From the NCBI RefSeq assembly GCF_007556705.1, contig NZ_VJOL01000026.1:1-37933 (forward strand): a stretch of 37,933 nucleotides of DNA, in the 5' to 3' direction. The notes under the pieces were generated by a model. It was given only the letters and a program-made list of their open reading frames with translations. It was not told the DNA's origin and ran no database searches. Positions 24,238 to 31,765 of this stretch are shown one piece after another. The DNA is from Tepidimonas thermarum. Lineage in GTDB: Bacteria; Pseudomonadota; Gammaproteobacteria; Burkholderiales; Burkholderiaceae_C. Made by a program: the position numbers and the translations under genes. Position 1 is the first letter of the stretch. Every line of letters starts with the position of its first letter.

Positions 24238-25020
24238 GTGGCGGTGGTGCATCCGGTGCGGCCCACGGTCGTCGTGACCCGGCCGGCGGACCAGGCCGGC
24301 CCCTGGGTGGACGGGCTGCGCGCGGCCGGCTGGCCGGTGCTGCCGCTGCCGTTGATCGAGGTCGCGCCCGCTGCCGAGCCGGCCGTGTTGCGCGCGGCGG
24401 TGGCCGGCTGGGCCGCGGTCGACGCCGCGATGTTCGTGAGCCCGGCGGCGGTCGCGGCGTTGCGGCAGGCCGGGGTGCCCGCGCCCGGGCCGGCGGTGCG
24501 CTGCTGGGCGCCGGGTGCGGGCACGGCCCGTGCCTTGAGCGACTGGGGCGTCGCCCCTGCCGCCGTTGACCAGCCGCCCGCCGACGCGCCCCAGCACGAC
24601 TCCGAGGCGCTGTGGCCGGTCGTGGCGCCCCAGGTGCGTGCGGGTTGGCGGCTGCTGATCGTGCGCGGGATGTCGGCCGATGGCCACGGGGGCCGTGACT
24701 GGCTGCTGCAGCGCTGCCGCGCCGCCGGCGCCACGGTGCGCACGCTCGTCGCCTACCGTCGCCAGCCCCCGGTGTGGGACGCGGCACGCCAAGCCCAGGT
24801 GCGCGACATGCTGGGGTCGGGGGCCGTGTGGCTCTTCAGCAGCAGCGAAGCCATCGGCCACCTGCGCGATCGGGTGCCCGACGCGCCGTGGGCGCGGGCG
24901 CGCGCGCTGGCCACCCACCCGCGCATCGCCGAGGCGGCGCGCGCGTTGGGCTTTGGCCACGTGGCAACATGCCGCCCGACGCTGGCCGATGTCGTGCAGG
25001 CCCTAGAATCGATGGCGTGA
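24238..25020 (+). CDS. hemD: Uroporphyrinogen-III synthase
   Basis: This 260-residue enzyme closes hydroxymethylbilane with inversion of ring D to give uroporphyrinogen III. The family is poorly conserved, but the VVVTRPADQAGPWVDGLRAAGW start, FVSPAAVAAL and the later WLFSSSEAIGHL segment fit HemD. It uses a GTG start 3 nt after the hemC stop. Its last bases overlap the hemX start (GTGA), and a -10-like TAGAAT lies within its final codons. Position between hemC and hemX makes the call secure. Confidence 0.9.
   Translation: MAVVHPVRPTVVVTRPADQAGPWVDGLRAAGWPVLPLPLIEVAPAAEPAVLRAAVAGWAAVDAAMFVSPAAVAALRQAGVPAPGPAVRCWAPGAGTARALSDWGVAPAAVDQPPADAPQHDSEALWPVVAPQVRAGWRLLIVRGMSADGHGGRDWLLQRCRAAGATVRTLVAYRRQPPVWDAARQAQVRDMLGSGAVWLFSSSEAIGHLRDRVPDAPWARARALATHPRIAEAARALGFGHVATCRPTLADVVQALESMA
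25004..25009 (+). promoter_or_regulatory. Putative internal -10 element (TAGAAT) before hemX
   Basis: TAGAAT inside the end of hemD ends exactly 7 nt before the GTG start of hemX at 25017. It could allow separate leaderless expression of hemX, although hemX is also placed to be co-translated with hemD. Confidence 0.3.
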
Positions 25021-26165
25021 GCGACGCCCAACCCACCGACACCCCGCCTTCCCCCGCACCCGCGCCCGCGCCGAGTGCCGGCACGGGCCTGCGCCTGCTG
25101 GCCGGGGCGGCGGTGGCGCTGGCTGCGGTGGCTGTGGCGGGGACCGGGGTGCTCTGGCAGCGCCTGGCGCGCACGCAAGAAGAGCTGGCACGCCGCACCA
25201 CCGATGCGCAGGCCGAGCTGGCCGCCACCCGGGTGTTGGCCGAGCAGGCGCAGGCCACGGTGGCCGAGTTGCAGGCGCGGCTGGGCGTGGCAGAGCTCAA
25301 ACTCTCCGAGGTGTCGTTGCAGCGCAGCCAGCTCGAGGAGCTGATGCTGTCCGTGTCGCGTTCGCGCGACGACGCCTTGGTGCAGGATTTGGAGGCCGCG
25401 CTGCGCCTGGCCATCCAGCAAAGCCAGCTCACGGGCAGCATCCAGCCGATGGTCACGGCGTTGCAGGGGGCCGAGCAGCGCATCGCCCGCGCCGCGCAGC
25501 CGCGCCTCAACCCGGTGCAGCGCGCCATCGCGCGCGATCTGGACCGCATCCGCGCTGCCACCCTGGTGGATGTGCCGGCGCTGGTGGCGCGGCTCGACGA
25601 GCTGGCGCGTACCGTGGACGAATGGCCCTTGCGTGCCGGCCCGCCGCGCGCCGAAACCCGGCACCCGCGCGCCACCCCCTTGGACACGCCCGTGGATGAC
25701 GGCGGCGGCCCCCCTCAGGCCGCGGCGCCGGCCAGCGAGGATGCGGCGCCCGCCGCGGGCACGGCCGACACGCTGTGGGCGCGCGTGTCGGCGACGCTGC
25801 AGCGCTGGGTCGACCTGGGCTGGGCGCGGCTGTCCGCCGCCACGCGCGACTTGGTGCGGCTGCGCCGCATCGACCAGCCCGAGGCGGTTTTGCTCGCGCC
25901 CGAGCAGGCGTATTTTTTGCGCGAGAACGTGCGCCTGATGCTGCTCAACGCCCGCCTGGGCGTGCTGGCGCGTCAGTTCGACAGCGCCCGCGCCGATGTG
26001 CGCGCGGTCGAGCGTCACCTGCGGCGGTATTTCGACGTCGATGCCCCGTCGATGGCGCGCACGCTGGACATGCTGCAGGCCCTGCAGCGCGATTTGCGGC
26101 AAGAGACGCTGCCCCGGCCGGATGAGACGCTGGCGGCGCTGGCCGCGGCAGCCGGGGGGCGCTAG
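25017..26165 (+). CDS. hemX: HemX-like membrane protein
   Basis: This 382-residue protein has a Pro/Ala-rich cytoplasmic N-terminus, one transmembrane helix at about 27-48, a long coiled coil (about 50-115, with ARTQEELARRTTDAQAEL) and a C-terminal domain with EQAYFLRENVRLMLLNARL, which matches HemX. Despite an old name as uroporphyrinogen C-methyltransferase, this family has no methyltransferase motifs and its role in heme metabolism is unsettled. A Pro/Asp/Ala-rich linker interrupts it near 200-245. The GTG at 25017 overlaps the hemD stop. hemY follows after 48 nt. Confidence 0.88.
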   Translation: MSDAQPTDTPPSPAPAPAPSAGTGLRLLAGAAVALAAVAVAGTGVLWQRLARTQEELARRTTDAQAELAATRVLAEQAQATVAELQARLGVAELKLSEVSLQRSQLEELMLSVSRSRDDALVQDLEAALRLAIQQSQLTGSIQPMVTALQGAEQRIARAAQPRLNPVQRAIARDLDRIRAATLVDVPALVARLDELARTVDEWPLRAGPPRAETRHPRATPLDTPVDDGGGPPQAAAPASEDAAPAAGTADTLWARVSATLQRWVDLGWARLSAATRDLVRLRRIDQPEAVLLAPEQAYFLRENVRLMLLNARLGVLARQFDSARADVRAVERHLRRYFDVDAPSMARTLDMLQALQRDLRQETLPRPDETLAALAAAAGGR

Positions 26166-26213
26166 GATGGCGGTGCACGCACGCCAGGCGCGCTGCGCAT
26201 CGGGGGCACAGCC

Positions 26214-27488
26214 GTGAAAGGGGTGTTTGGGCTGCTCTTCGTGGCTGCGCTGGCGGTCGTGGCGGCGTTGTTCATGGGCAACAACCCGGCCACGGTATCG
26301 GTGTTTTGGCCGCCCTGGCGGGTCGATGTGTCGCTCAATCTGGTGCTGCTCGTGGCGGTGGCAGCCTTTGTGGTGGGGCACTTGGCGTTGCGTGGCATTG
26401 CCGCTTTGCGCGAGCTGCCGCGCCGCGCCAGCCGCTGGCGCGCGCTGCAGCACGAGCGTGCCACGGTGGGCCTGGTGTTGCAGGCCTGGGCGCACCAGCT
26501 CGGTGGGCGCTTCGTGCGCGCGCAGTCGGCGGCGCGCGAGGCCATCGCCCGCCTGCAGAACACCGACCGGCAATCGCTGCCGCAGGCCGATGCGCTGTGG
26601 GTGTTGGCGCACCTGACGGCAGCCGAGAGCGCCCAGCAGCTGGGGCAGCGCGAACAGCGCGACGCCTGGCTGGCCGCAGCCGTCGATCCGGCGCGCGCCG
26701 CCGGCGCCCCCGAGGCGCGCGAGGGCGCCTTGCTGCGCGCGGCCGAATGGGCCCTCGAGGCCCGCGACGCCGAGCAGGCGGCGCGCTGGCTGGGCGAATT
26801 GCCGCAAGGTGCGGCGCGCCGCATCCAGGCGGTGCGGCTGCGCCTGCGCCTGGCGCAACTGCGCCGCGACAGCCGCGCGGCGCTGGACATGGCGCGTTTG
26901 CTGGCCAAGCACCGCGCTTTCTCGCCCGAGGCCATGCGCACCGTGCTGCGCGGCCTGTGGATCGAGGCGCTGCGCGACGCGCGTGACGAGCAGGCGCTCA
27001 GCGCGATCTGGCACAGCGCGACCGCGCGGGAACGCCGCGACCCCGCGCGCGCGCTGGCCCTGCTTGCGCAGGCCGAGCGCCTGGTGGCGCAAGGGCAGCT
27101 TCAGCGCGATGGGGCGTTGCCGCCGGTGGTCGGCGAGGCCATCCGCGCCGCATGGAATGGCTATGCCGAACTCGGGCCCGCCGACCGTTTGCGCGCCGTC
27201 GCCCTGGTCGAGCCCTGGCTGCCACGGCTCGAGGGGGCATGGCTGGCACGGCTGGAAGACGCCCAGCAGCGCGCGCCGGGCGATGTGGGTCTGCAATATC
27301 TGGCGGGACAAGCCTACCGCGGCCGCGGTCTGTGGGGCAAGGCGCAAACGCTGTTGCAGCAGGCCGCGCGCGCACTCGACGAGCGTGAATTGCGCCGCCG
27401 TGCCTGGTGCGCCCTGGCCGAACTGGCGGAACAACGCGGTGACGCGGCAGCCGCCCTGGAGGCTTGGAAGCAGGCCGCCCAGGCCTGA
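26214..27488 (+). CDS. hemY: HemY-like TPR membrane protein
   Basis: This 424-residue protein has two N-terminal transmembrane helices (about 2-20 and 41-62) with FMGNNPATVSVFWPPWRVDVS between them, the HemY_N signature, followed by Ala-rich helical repeats of the TPR type to the end. It is the proteobacterial HemY of the hemCDXY operon, not the protoporphyrinogen oxidase of the same name in Bacillus; its molecular role is not established. A GTG start is used (GTG AAA GGG). The gene is convergent with the DUF2062 gene. Confidence 0.9.
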   Translation: MKGVFGLLFVAALAVVAALFMGNNPATVSVFWPPWRVDVSLNLVLLVAVAAFVVGHLALRGIAALRELPRRASRWRALQHERATVGLVLQAWAHQLGGRFVRAQSAAREAIARLQNTDRQSLPQADALWVLAHLTAAESAQQLGQREQRDAWLAAAVDPARAAGAPEAREGALLRAAEWALEARDAEQAARWLGELPQGAARRIQAVRLRLRLAQLRRDSRAALDMARLLAKHRAFSPEAMRTVLRGLWIEALRDARDEQALSAIWHSATARERRDPARALALLAQAERLVAQGQLQRDGALPPVVGEAIRAAWNGYAELGPADRLRAVALVEPWLPRLEGAWLARLEDAQQRAPGDVGLQYLAGQAYRGRGLWGKAQTLLQQAARALDERELRRRAWCALAELAEQRGDAAAALEAWKQAAQA

Positions 27489-27489
27489 A

Positions 27490-27516
27490 GCACCGCGGTG
27501 CCGCCGCCGCGGCGGT
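27490..27516. repeat. GC-rich palindromes between convergent hemY and DUF2062 genes
   Basis: A perfect 12-bp palindrome GCACCGCGGTGC (27490-27501) is followed by a CCGCCG/CGGCGG stem (27501-27515). They lie just past the hemY stop and could slow transcription from both sides, but no T-run follows, so I do not call a rho-independent terminator. Confidence 0.4.
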
Positions 27517-27550
27517 GGGGCGGCCAACCGGGCGCCTGCCGTGGGTGCCG

Positions 27551-28165
27551 TCAGTCGGCGGTGCGCGCCGCCGGGCCTGAGCGCCCGGCGCGCTGACGCC
27601 GCCGGCGCTGCCGGGCCCGCCGCACCTTGAGCACCCACAGGGCATGGACCGCCCCATACACCAGCACCCCAGCCAGTGTCGCGACGATGAGCAGCCCCAC
27701 CACCAGCGGCTTGCCAACATCGGTCATCCAGTCCCAGGTGTCGGCCAGCCAGTCCCACGTCGAGCGCTCGGCGTCCTGGGGGGGCGCTTCGGGCGCGGCG
27801 CTGGCGGTCATCGCCTGCACCGCTTGCGCCTCCTTATCGCTGGCCGGCGCTTGCAGCACCCATGCCCCCAGTTTGTAGGCCCCAAAGTACACCGGTCCAA
27901 AGGTGACCGGGTTGGTTACCAGCGTGCTGGCAACCGCGGCCGGCAGGTTGGCGCGCAACAGCACGGCCAGCGTGGCCGACGCCGGGATTTGCGCCACCGG
28001 GATCAGCAGCCCAAAAAACACCCCCAACGCCAAGCCCAGCGCCAGCCCGCGGCGGTTGAGATGCCACAGGCGCGGGTGGTGCAGGTACGGCGTCAGCCAG
28101 CGCAGCCAGCGCATGGCGTGCAGCCGTTCGCGGCTGGGCAACAGGGATTGCAGGCGGTCTTTCAT
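27551..28165 (-). CDS. DUF2062 membrane protein
   Basis: This 204-residue inner-membrane protein has the DUF2062 pattern: RRGLALGLALGVFFGLLIPVAQIP, then ANLPAAVASTLVTNPVTFGPVYFGAYKLG, and a third hydrophobic segment near residues 155-180. The family's function is unknown. The C-terminus is a basic tail rich in Arg. The ATG at 28165 is chosen to give the usual short cytoplasmic lead. It is divergent from the pseudouridine synthase gene, with 55 nt between starts. Confidence 0.85.
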   Translation of the reverse strand: MKDRLQSLLPSRERLHAMRWLRWLTPYLHHPRLWHLNRRGLALGLALGVFFGLLIPVAQIPASATLAVLLRANLPAAVASTLVTNPVTFGPVYFGAYKLGAWVLQAPASDKEAQAVQAMTASAAPEAPPQDAERSTWDWLADTWDWMTDVGKPLVVGLLIVATLAGVLVYGAVHALWVLKVRRARQRRRRQRAGRSGPAARTAD

Positions 28166-28207
28166 GGCACGATGGCAGGCAACACCCGCATTTTGACGCA
28201 CGGGCGC

Positions 28208-28213
28208 TATGCT
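28208..28213 (+). promoter_or_regulatory. Putative -10 element (TATGCT) for leaderless pseudouridine synthase gene
   Basis: TATGCT ends exactly 7 nt before the ATG at 28221. An upstream in-frame ATG at 28209 lies inside this hexamer, which argues for the second ATG as the true start. Confidence 0.4.
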
Positions 28214-28220
28214 TCGTTGC

Positions 28221-28991
28221 ATGCGCTGGGAAGATGTGCTCTACACACAGGGCTTTGGCACGCGCCGTGCCTGTCGCGCGCTGATCGCGCACGGGCGGGT
28301 GCAGGCGGGCGAGGCGCGCCAGCCGGTGGCCGATGCCGACGCGGCCGTGCCGGCCGCTGCGCTGCGCCCTGGCATGCCGTTTTGGGTCGAGGGGCAACGC
28401 TGGGTGTACCAGCCGCGCGCCTACCTGATGCTGCACAAGCCGGCCGGCTACGAGTGCTCGCGCCGGCCCTCGGCCTGGCCGGGCGTGCACACGCTGTTGC
28501 CGGCGCCGCTGCGCCAGCGCCCGGGCGGGGCGTCTGCCGGGGTGCAGCCGATTGGCCGGCTCGATCAGGACACGACCGGGTTGCTGCTGCTGTCGGATGA
28601 CGGCGCGTTCGTCCACCGCTTGACGTCGCCACGCCACCATGTCCCCAAGGTGTATGAGGTGACCTGCCGCCACCCGGTCAGCGAGGCCCTGATCGAGCGG
28701 CTGCGCGCGGGTGTGGTGCTGCATGACGATCCCCGCCCCGTGACGCCGGCGGCGGTGGAGCGCCTGGACGGCCAGCGCCTGCGGCTGACGCTGACCGAGG
28801 GGCGCTACCACCAGGTCAAGCGCATGGTGGCAGCGGCAGGCAACCGGGTCGAGGCCCTGCACCGCAGCGCCATCGGGCCGGTCGTGCTGCCGCCCACCTT
28901 GGCCCCCGGCCAGTGGCGCTGGCTGGACCCCGAGGAGGTGGACGCCCTGCGCGCAGCGGGCGCTACGCCACCGCCTCCAGAAACGCGCTGA
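28221..28991 (+). CDS. RsuA-type 16S rRNA pseudouridine synthase
   Basis: This protein of about 256 residues has an N-terminal S4-like RNA-binding domain (MRWEDVLYTQGFGTRRACRAL and following) and a pseudouridine synthase domain with the catalytic Asp in GRLDQDTTGLLLL, then KVYEVTCRHPV and GRYHQVKRMVAAAGNRV, all typical of the RsuA/RluB/E/F group. It would convert a specific rRNA uridine to pseudouridine. RsuA is favoured because of length and the single S4 domain, but RluE-like specificity is possible. The 3' end overlaps the convergent hydrolase gene by 29 nt. Confidence 0.88.
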   Translation: MRWEDVLYTQGFGTRRACRALIAHGRVQAGEARQPVADADAAVPAAALRPGMPFWVEGQRWVYQPRAYLMLHKPAGYECSRRPSAWPGVHTLLPAPLRQRPGGASAGVQPIGRLDQDTTGLLLLSDDGAFVHRLTSPRHHVPKVYEVTCRHPVSEALIERLRAGVVLHDDPRPVTPAAVERLDGQRLRLTLTEGRYHQVKRMVAAAGNRVEALHRSAIGPVVLPPTLAPGQWRWLDPEEVDALRAAGATPPPPETR

Positions 28992-29811
28992 CGCCTTCCA
29001 GCAGCGCCTGGGGTTGATCGCGGTGGGGGCTGTGGCCGCACGCCGGCAGCACCAGGCGCTGGGCGTGCGGCGCGGCGGCTTGGATGGCGTCGAGCTGGGC
29101 CAGGGTGCCGTATTCGTCGTGCTCGCCCTGCACCAGCAGCAGCGGCGCGCGGATGCCGCGGCAGTCGGCGCGGATGTCGAACGCGGCAAAGGCGCTCGAG
29201 AGCCACACATCGTTCCACTGCCAAAAGGCGCTGTCCACGTCCGTGTGGTAGCGCGCCAAGCGCTCGCGGAGGCCGTTGGGGTAGGCATCACGCGCGGCGG
29301 CGATGGCCTGCAACGCCACCCGCTCCACGAACACGTGCGGCGCCATGGCCACACAGGCCGCCACCGCGTGGCGGCTGGCGTAGAGCAGCGCGATCGTGGC
29401 CCCGTCGGAATGGCCCACCAGCACCGGCGGCCGCTGCACGCCCAGCGCGGTCAGCAGCGCGGGCAAGGTCTCGAACGCTTCGCGGTGCATGTAGTCGGGC
29501 CCATGGCGGCCGCGCCCGCGCACATCGGGGATGGGGTCGGACGCACCGTAGCCGCGCCGCGAATACATCCAGCCCGTGCGTCCCGTGCGCGCGCACAGCG
29601 CCGCGGGCCAATGGCGGCCGCGCTGGCGCCACATGGCCACCGACCCCAGCCCTTCGTGCAAAAAGATCAGTGGCGCACGGTCCGTGGCGGGTGCGGGCTG
29701 CAGGGCCTGTGCCTCCAGCCCAACGCCGTGCACGACGACGCGCATGGGCGGTGCCAGCGCCGCTTCGATGGGCTCACCGATACCCACAGCCAAACGATGA
29801 GAAGCGTCCAT
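28963..29811 (-). CDS. Alpha/beta-fold hydrolase
   Basis: This 282-residue protein has the alpha/beta hydrolase layout. An oxyanion-type FLHEGLGSVAMWR comes first, the nucleophile Ser sits in VGHSDGATIAL, an acidic residue is in QGEHDEYGT and the catalytic His in CGHSPHRDQP, so the triad is complete. There is no signal peptide, so it is probably cytoplasmic. The substrate is unknown; esterase, lactonase or ring-fission hydrolase activities all occur in this fold. The ATG at 29811 (MDASHR) is preferred because TACCAT ends 7 nt before it; an ATG at 29820 overlaps that hexamer. Confidence 0.85.
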   Translation of the reverse strand: MDASHRLAVGIGEPIEAALAPPMRVVVHGVGLEAQALQPAPATDRAPLIFLHEGLGSVAMWRQRGRHWPAALCARTGRTGWMYSRRGYGASDPIPDVRGRGRHGPDYMHREAFETLPALLTALGVQRPPVLVGHSDGATIALLYASRHAVAACVAMAPHVFVERVALQAIAAARDAYPNGLRERLARYHTDVDSAFWQWNDVWLSSAFAAFDIRADCRGIRAPLLLVQGEHDEYGTLAQLDAIQAAAPHAQRLVLPACGHSPHRDQPQALLEGVSAFLEAVA

Positions 29812-29818
29812 GCGGCCC

Positions 29819-29824
29819 ATGGTA
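29819..29824 (-). promoter_or_regulatory. Putative -10 element (TACCAT) for leaderless hydrolase gene
   Basis: Read on the minus strand, TACCAT ends exactly 7 nt before the ATG at 29811. The divergent EI24 gene has a matching element on the other strand at 29849-29854. Confidence 0.4.
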
Positions 29825-29848
29825 GCGCGCCGCGGCGGCCGAGGCGGT

Positions 29849-29854
29849 TATGCT
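29849..29854 (+). promoter_or_regulatory. Putative -10 element (TATGCT) for leaderless EI24 gene
   Basis: TATGCT ends 6 nt before position 29861 minus the usual start offset, so transcription would begin on or next to the ATG. No ribosome binding site is visible before that ATG. Confidence 0.4.
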
Positions 29855-29860
29855 TGCGAC

Positions 29861-30757
29861 ATGCGTGTGCTGCTCGGCTCGTTTTGGCGCTCGGTTGCGT
29901 ATTGCCTGCATCCGCGGGTGATTGCGCTGTCGCTGCTGCCGCTGATCCTCATGGTGGTGGGGGCGTTTGCGCTGGGTTATTGGTTTTGGGACCAGGCGGT
30001 GGACGCCGTGCTGGCCTGGCTGGAGAGCTGGTCGCTGGTCGAGTTCGTGCTGGGCTGGCTCGACAGCGTTGGCCTGGGCGCCCTGCGCGCCGTGGTGGCG
30101 CCCCTGCTGGTGCTGGTCATGGCCACGCCGGTCATCGTCGTGCTGGCGCTGTTGTTGGTGGCCTTTTTCATGACGCCGGCGATGGTCGAGCTGGTGGCCC
30201 AGCGGCGCTTCCCGGACCTGCAGCGGCGTCGTGGCGGCGGGCTGCTTGGCAGCATCGCGTGGTCGGTGTGGTCCACCGTGCTGGCGCTGCTGATGCTGGT
30301 GGTGTCGCTGCCGCTGTGGCTCATCCCGCCGCTGGTGCTCGTGCTGCCCCCTCTGATCTGGGGCTGGTTGACGTACCGTGTGTTTTCCTACGACGCCCTG
30401 GCCGAGCACGCCTCGGCCGAGGAGCGCCGCACGCTGCTGGCGCGCCACCGCGTGCCCCTGTTGGTCATGGGAGTGGTGGCAGGTCTCATCAGCGCCGCGC
30501 CCAGCGTGCTGTGGGCGTCGGGGGCCATGTTCATCGCCCTGGCGCCGCTGCTGGTGCCGTTGGCCATCTGGGTCTATGCGCTGGTGTTCGCTTTTGCCTC
30601 GCTGTGGTACGCGCACTACCTGCTGCAGGCGCTGGACGAGCTGCGGCGGGCGGACGCTGCGCCTGCAGCGCCACCGTCCCCGCCGCCGTACGTGGTGGGC
30701 GACGACGGCGTCGTGGACGTCCAGGCACGTCCGTTGCCCCCTACCTCGTCATCATGA
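29861..30757 (+). CDS. EI24 domain (CysZ-like) membrane protein
   Basis: This 298-residue integral membrane protein has about six hydrophobic segments, including LLPLILMVVGAFALGYWFW, LLVLVMATPVIVVLALLLVAFF and LLMLVVSLPLWLIPPLVLVLPP (quoted in part), with the FMTPAMVELVAQRRFPDL loop typical of the EI24/CysZ family. CysZ imports sulfate, but the betaproteobacterial EI24 proteins are not shown to do so, and the role here is open. The C-terminus is a Pro/Ala-rich cytoplasmic tail. The stop overlaps the next start (ATGA), coupling it to the molybdopterin-binding-type gene. Confidence 0.83.
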   Translation: MRVLLGSFWRSVAYCLHPRVIALSLLPLILMVVGAFALGYWFWDQAVDAVLAWLESWSLVEFVLGWLDSVGLGALRAVVAPLLVLVMATPVIVVLALLLVAFFMTPAMVELVAQRRFPDLQRRRGGGLLGSIAWSVWSTVLALLMLVVSLPLWLIPPLVLVLPPLIWGWLTYRVFSYDALAEHASAEERRTLLARHRVPLLVMGVVAGLISAAPSVLWASGAMFIALAPLLVPLAIWVYALVFAFASLWYAHYLLQALDELRRADAAPAAPPSPPPYVVGDDGVVDVQARPLPPTSSS

Positions 30758-31593
30758 ACGACCGCACCCCAACCGCTACCCCGCTGCGCTTTGGCCTCAT
30801 CGTCATCGGCGACGAAATCCTCTCCGGCAAGCGTCAGGACAAACACCTCGCCAAAGTCATTGCGTTGCTGGGCGCGCGTGGCCTGCGTCTGGACTGGGCC
30901 CGCTACGTGGGCGATGACCGCGCCGCCATCACCGAGGTGCTGCGGCAGGCGTTTGCCGGCCGTGACGTGGTGTTTGCCACGGGCGGGATTGGCGCCACCC
31001 CCGACGACCACACCCGGCAGGCAGCCGCTGCCGCACTGGGCGTGGAGGCGGTGCTGCACCTCGAGGCCAAGGCCCTGATCGAGCAGCGCATGCGCGACCT
31101 CGCGGCGGAGCAGGGGGTGCCGTTCGAGCCCGACCGTCCCGACAACGTGCACCGCCTCAACATGGGCGTCTTTCCCCGCGGCGCACGCCTCATTCCCAAC
31201 CCCTACAACCGCATTCCGGGGTTTTCGTGCGACGGCCCGGGGGGCGCAACGGTGCATTTTGTGCCGGGGTTTCCGGTCATGGCCTGGCCCATGATCGAGT
31301 GGGTGCTCGACACCCACTACCACGCTCATTTCGGGCAGTCCCGCCAGCGCGAGCGTTCGGTCATCGTCCTGGGCGGCATCGAGGCGACGCTAACCCCCTT
31401 GATGGAGCGCATCGAGGCCGACTACCCTGGCGTCAAAGTCTTTAGCCTGCCCAGCGTGGACCACCCGGAATACGGGCGACACATCGAGCTGGGCGTCAAG
31501 GGCGAAGAAGCCGTGGCCGCCGCGGCGTATGATGCGATGCTCAGCGCCTTGCGCACGATGCCCGTGCGACTGGGCCCCGAATTGGTGCGGTGA
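30754..31593 (+). CDS. MoaB/CinA-type molybdopterin-binding-domain protein
   Basis: This 279-residue protein has a MoCF_biosynth domain in its N-terminal two thirds: FGLIVIGDEILSGKRQDKH, then FATGGIGATPDDHTRQAAA, then a GFPVMAWPM segment. This fold occurs in molybdenum cofactor enzymes and in CinA, but the CinA deamidase domain is absent, so it is best called a CinA N-terminal-like or MoaB-like protein of unknown reaction. The ATG at 30754 overlaps the EI24 stop; a frame that stays open far upstream is antisense to the hydrolase gene and is not used. Confidence 0.85.
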   Translation: MNDRTPTATPLRFGLIVIGDEILSGKRQDKHLAKVIALLGARGLRLDWARYVGDDRAAITEVLRQAFAGRDVVFATGGIGATPDDHTRQAAAAALGVEAVLHLEAKALIEQRMRDLAAEQGVPFEPDRPDNVHRLNMGVFPRGARLIPNPYNRIPGFSCDGPGGATVHFVPGFPVMAWPMIEWVLDTHYHAHFGQSRQRERSVIVLGGIEATLTPLMERIEADYPGVKVFSLPSVDHPEYGRHIELGVKGEEAVAAAAYDAMLSALRTMPVRLGPELVR

Positions 31594-31607
31594 TGGTGTG
31601 CGCAACG

Positions 31608-31635
31608 TTGGTGCATCGCGCACCAAAAAAGTGCA
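31608..31635. promoter_or_regulatory. NtrC-binding-type sites upstream of glnA
   Basis: CGCACCAAAAAAGTGCA at 31619-31635 closely matches the NtrC consensus TGCACCAAAATGGTGCA. It overlaps a second perfect inverted repeat, TTGGTGC (31608-31614) with GCACCAA (31620-31626). The sites lie about 65-90 bp upstream of the sigma-54 promoter, the usual place for enhancer binding. Confidence 0.75.
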
Positions 31636-31698
31636 ATCAACGCCAGTCCCGCGCCGTCGGGTGCCCTTGTTGGGGTCTGCCCATCCCGCGCACCCATC

Positions 31699-31714
31699 TG
31701 GCACAGAAACTGCT
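31699..31714 (+). promoter_or_regulatory. Sigma-54 (RpoN) promoter of glnA
   Basis: TGGCACAGAAACTGCT fits the -24/-12 consensus TGGCACG-N4-TTGCW, with GG and GC exactly 10 bp apart. Transcription would begin near 31725, about 40 nt before the glnA ATG. With the NtrC sites it predicts induction under nitrogen limitation. Confidence 0.8.
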
Positions 31715-31765
31715 TTCTTGTAACCGACCTGTTTTTCCTGTCCCGAACCCTCTAGGAGCACACTG

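Noticed and set aside
24753-27758. Minus-strand open frame of about 1000 codons
   Set aside because: It is antisense to hemD, hemX and hemY, is rich in Arg, Gln, His and Ala and has no recognisable domain. High-GC coding DNA often leaves such frames open.
29014-30753. Upstream extension of the MoaB/CinA-type frame
   Set aside because: The extension runs through the hydrolase (antisense) and EI24 genes. The ATG at 30754 overlapping the EI24 stop fits the family start.
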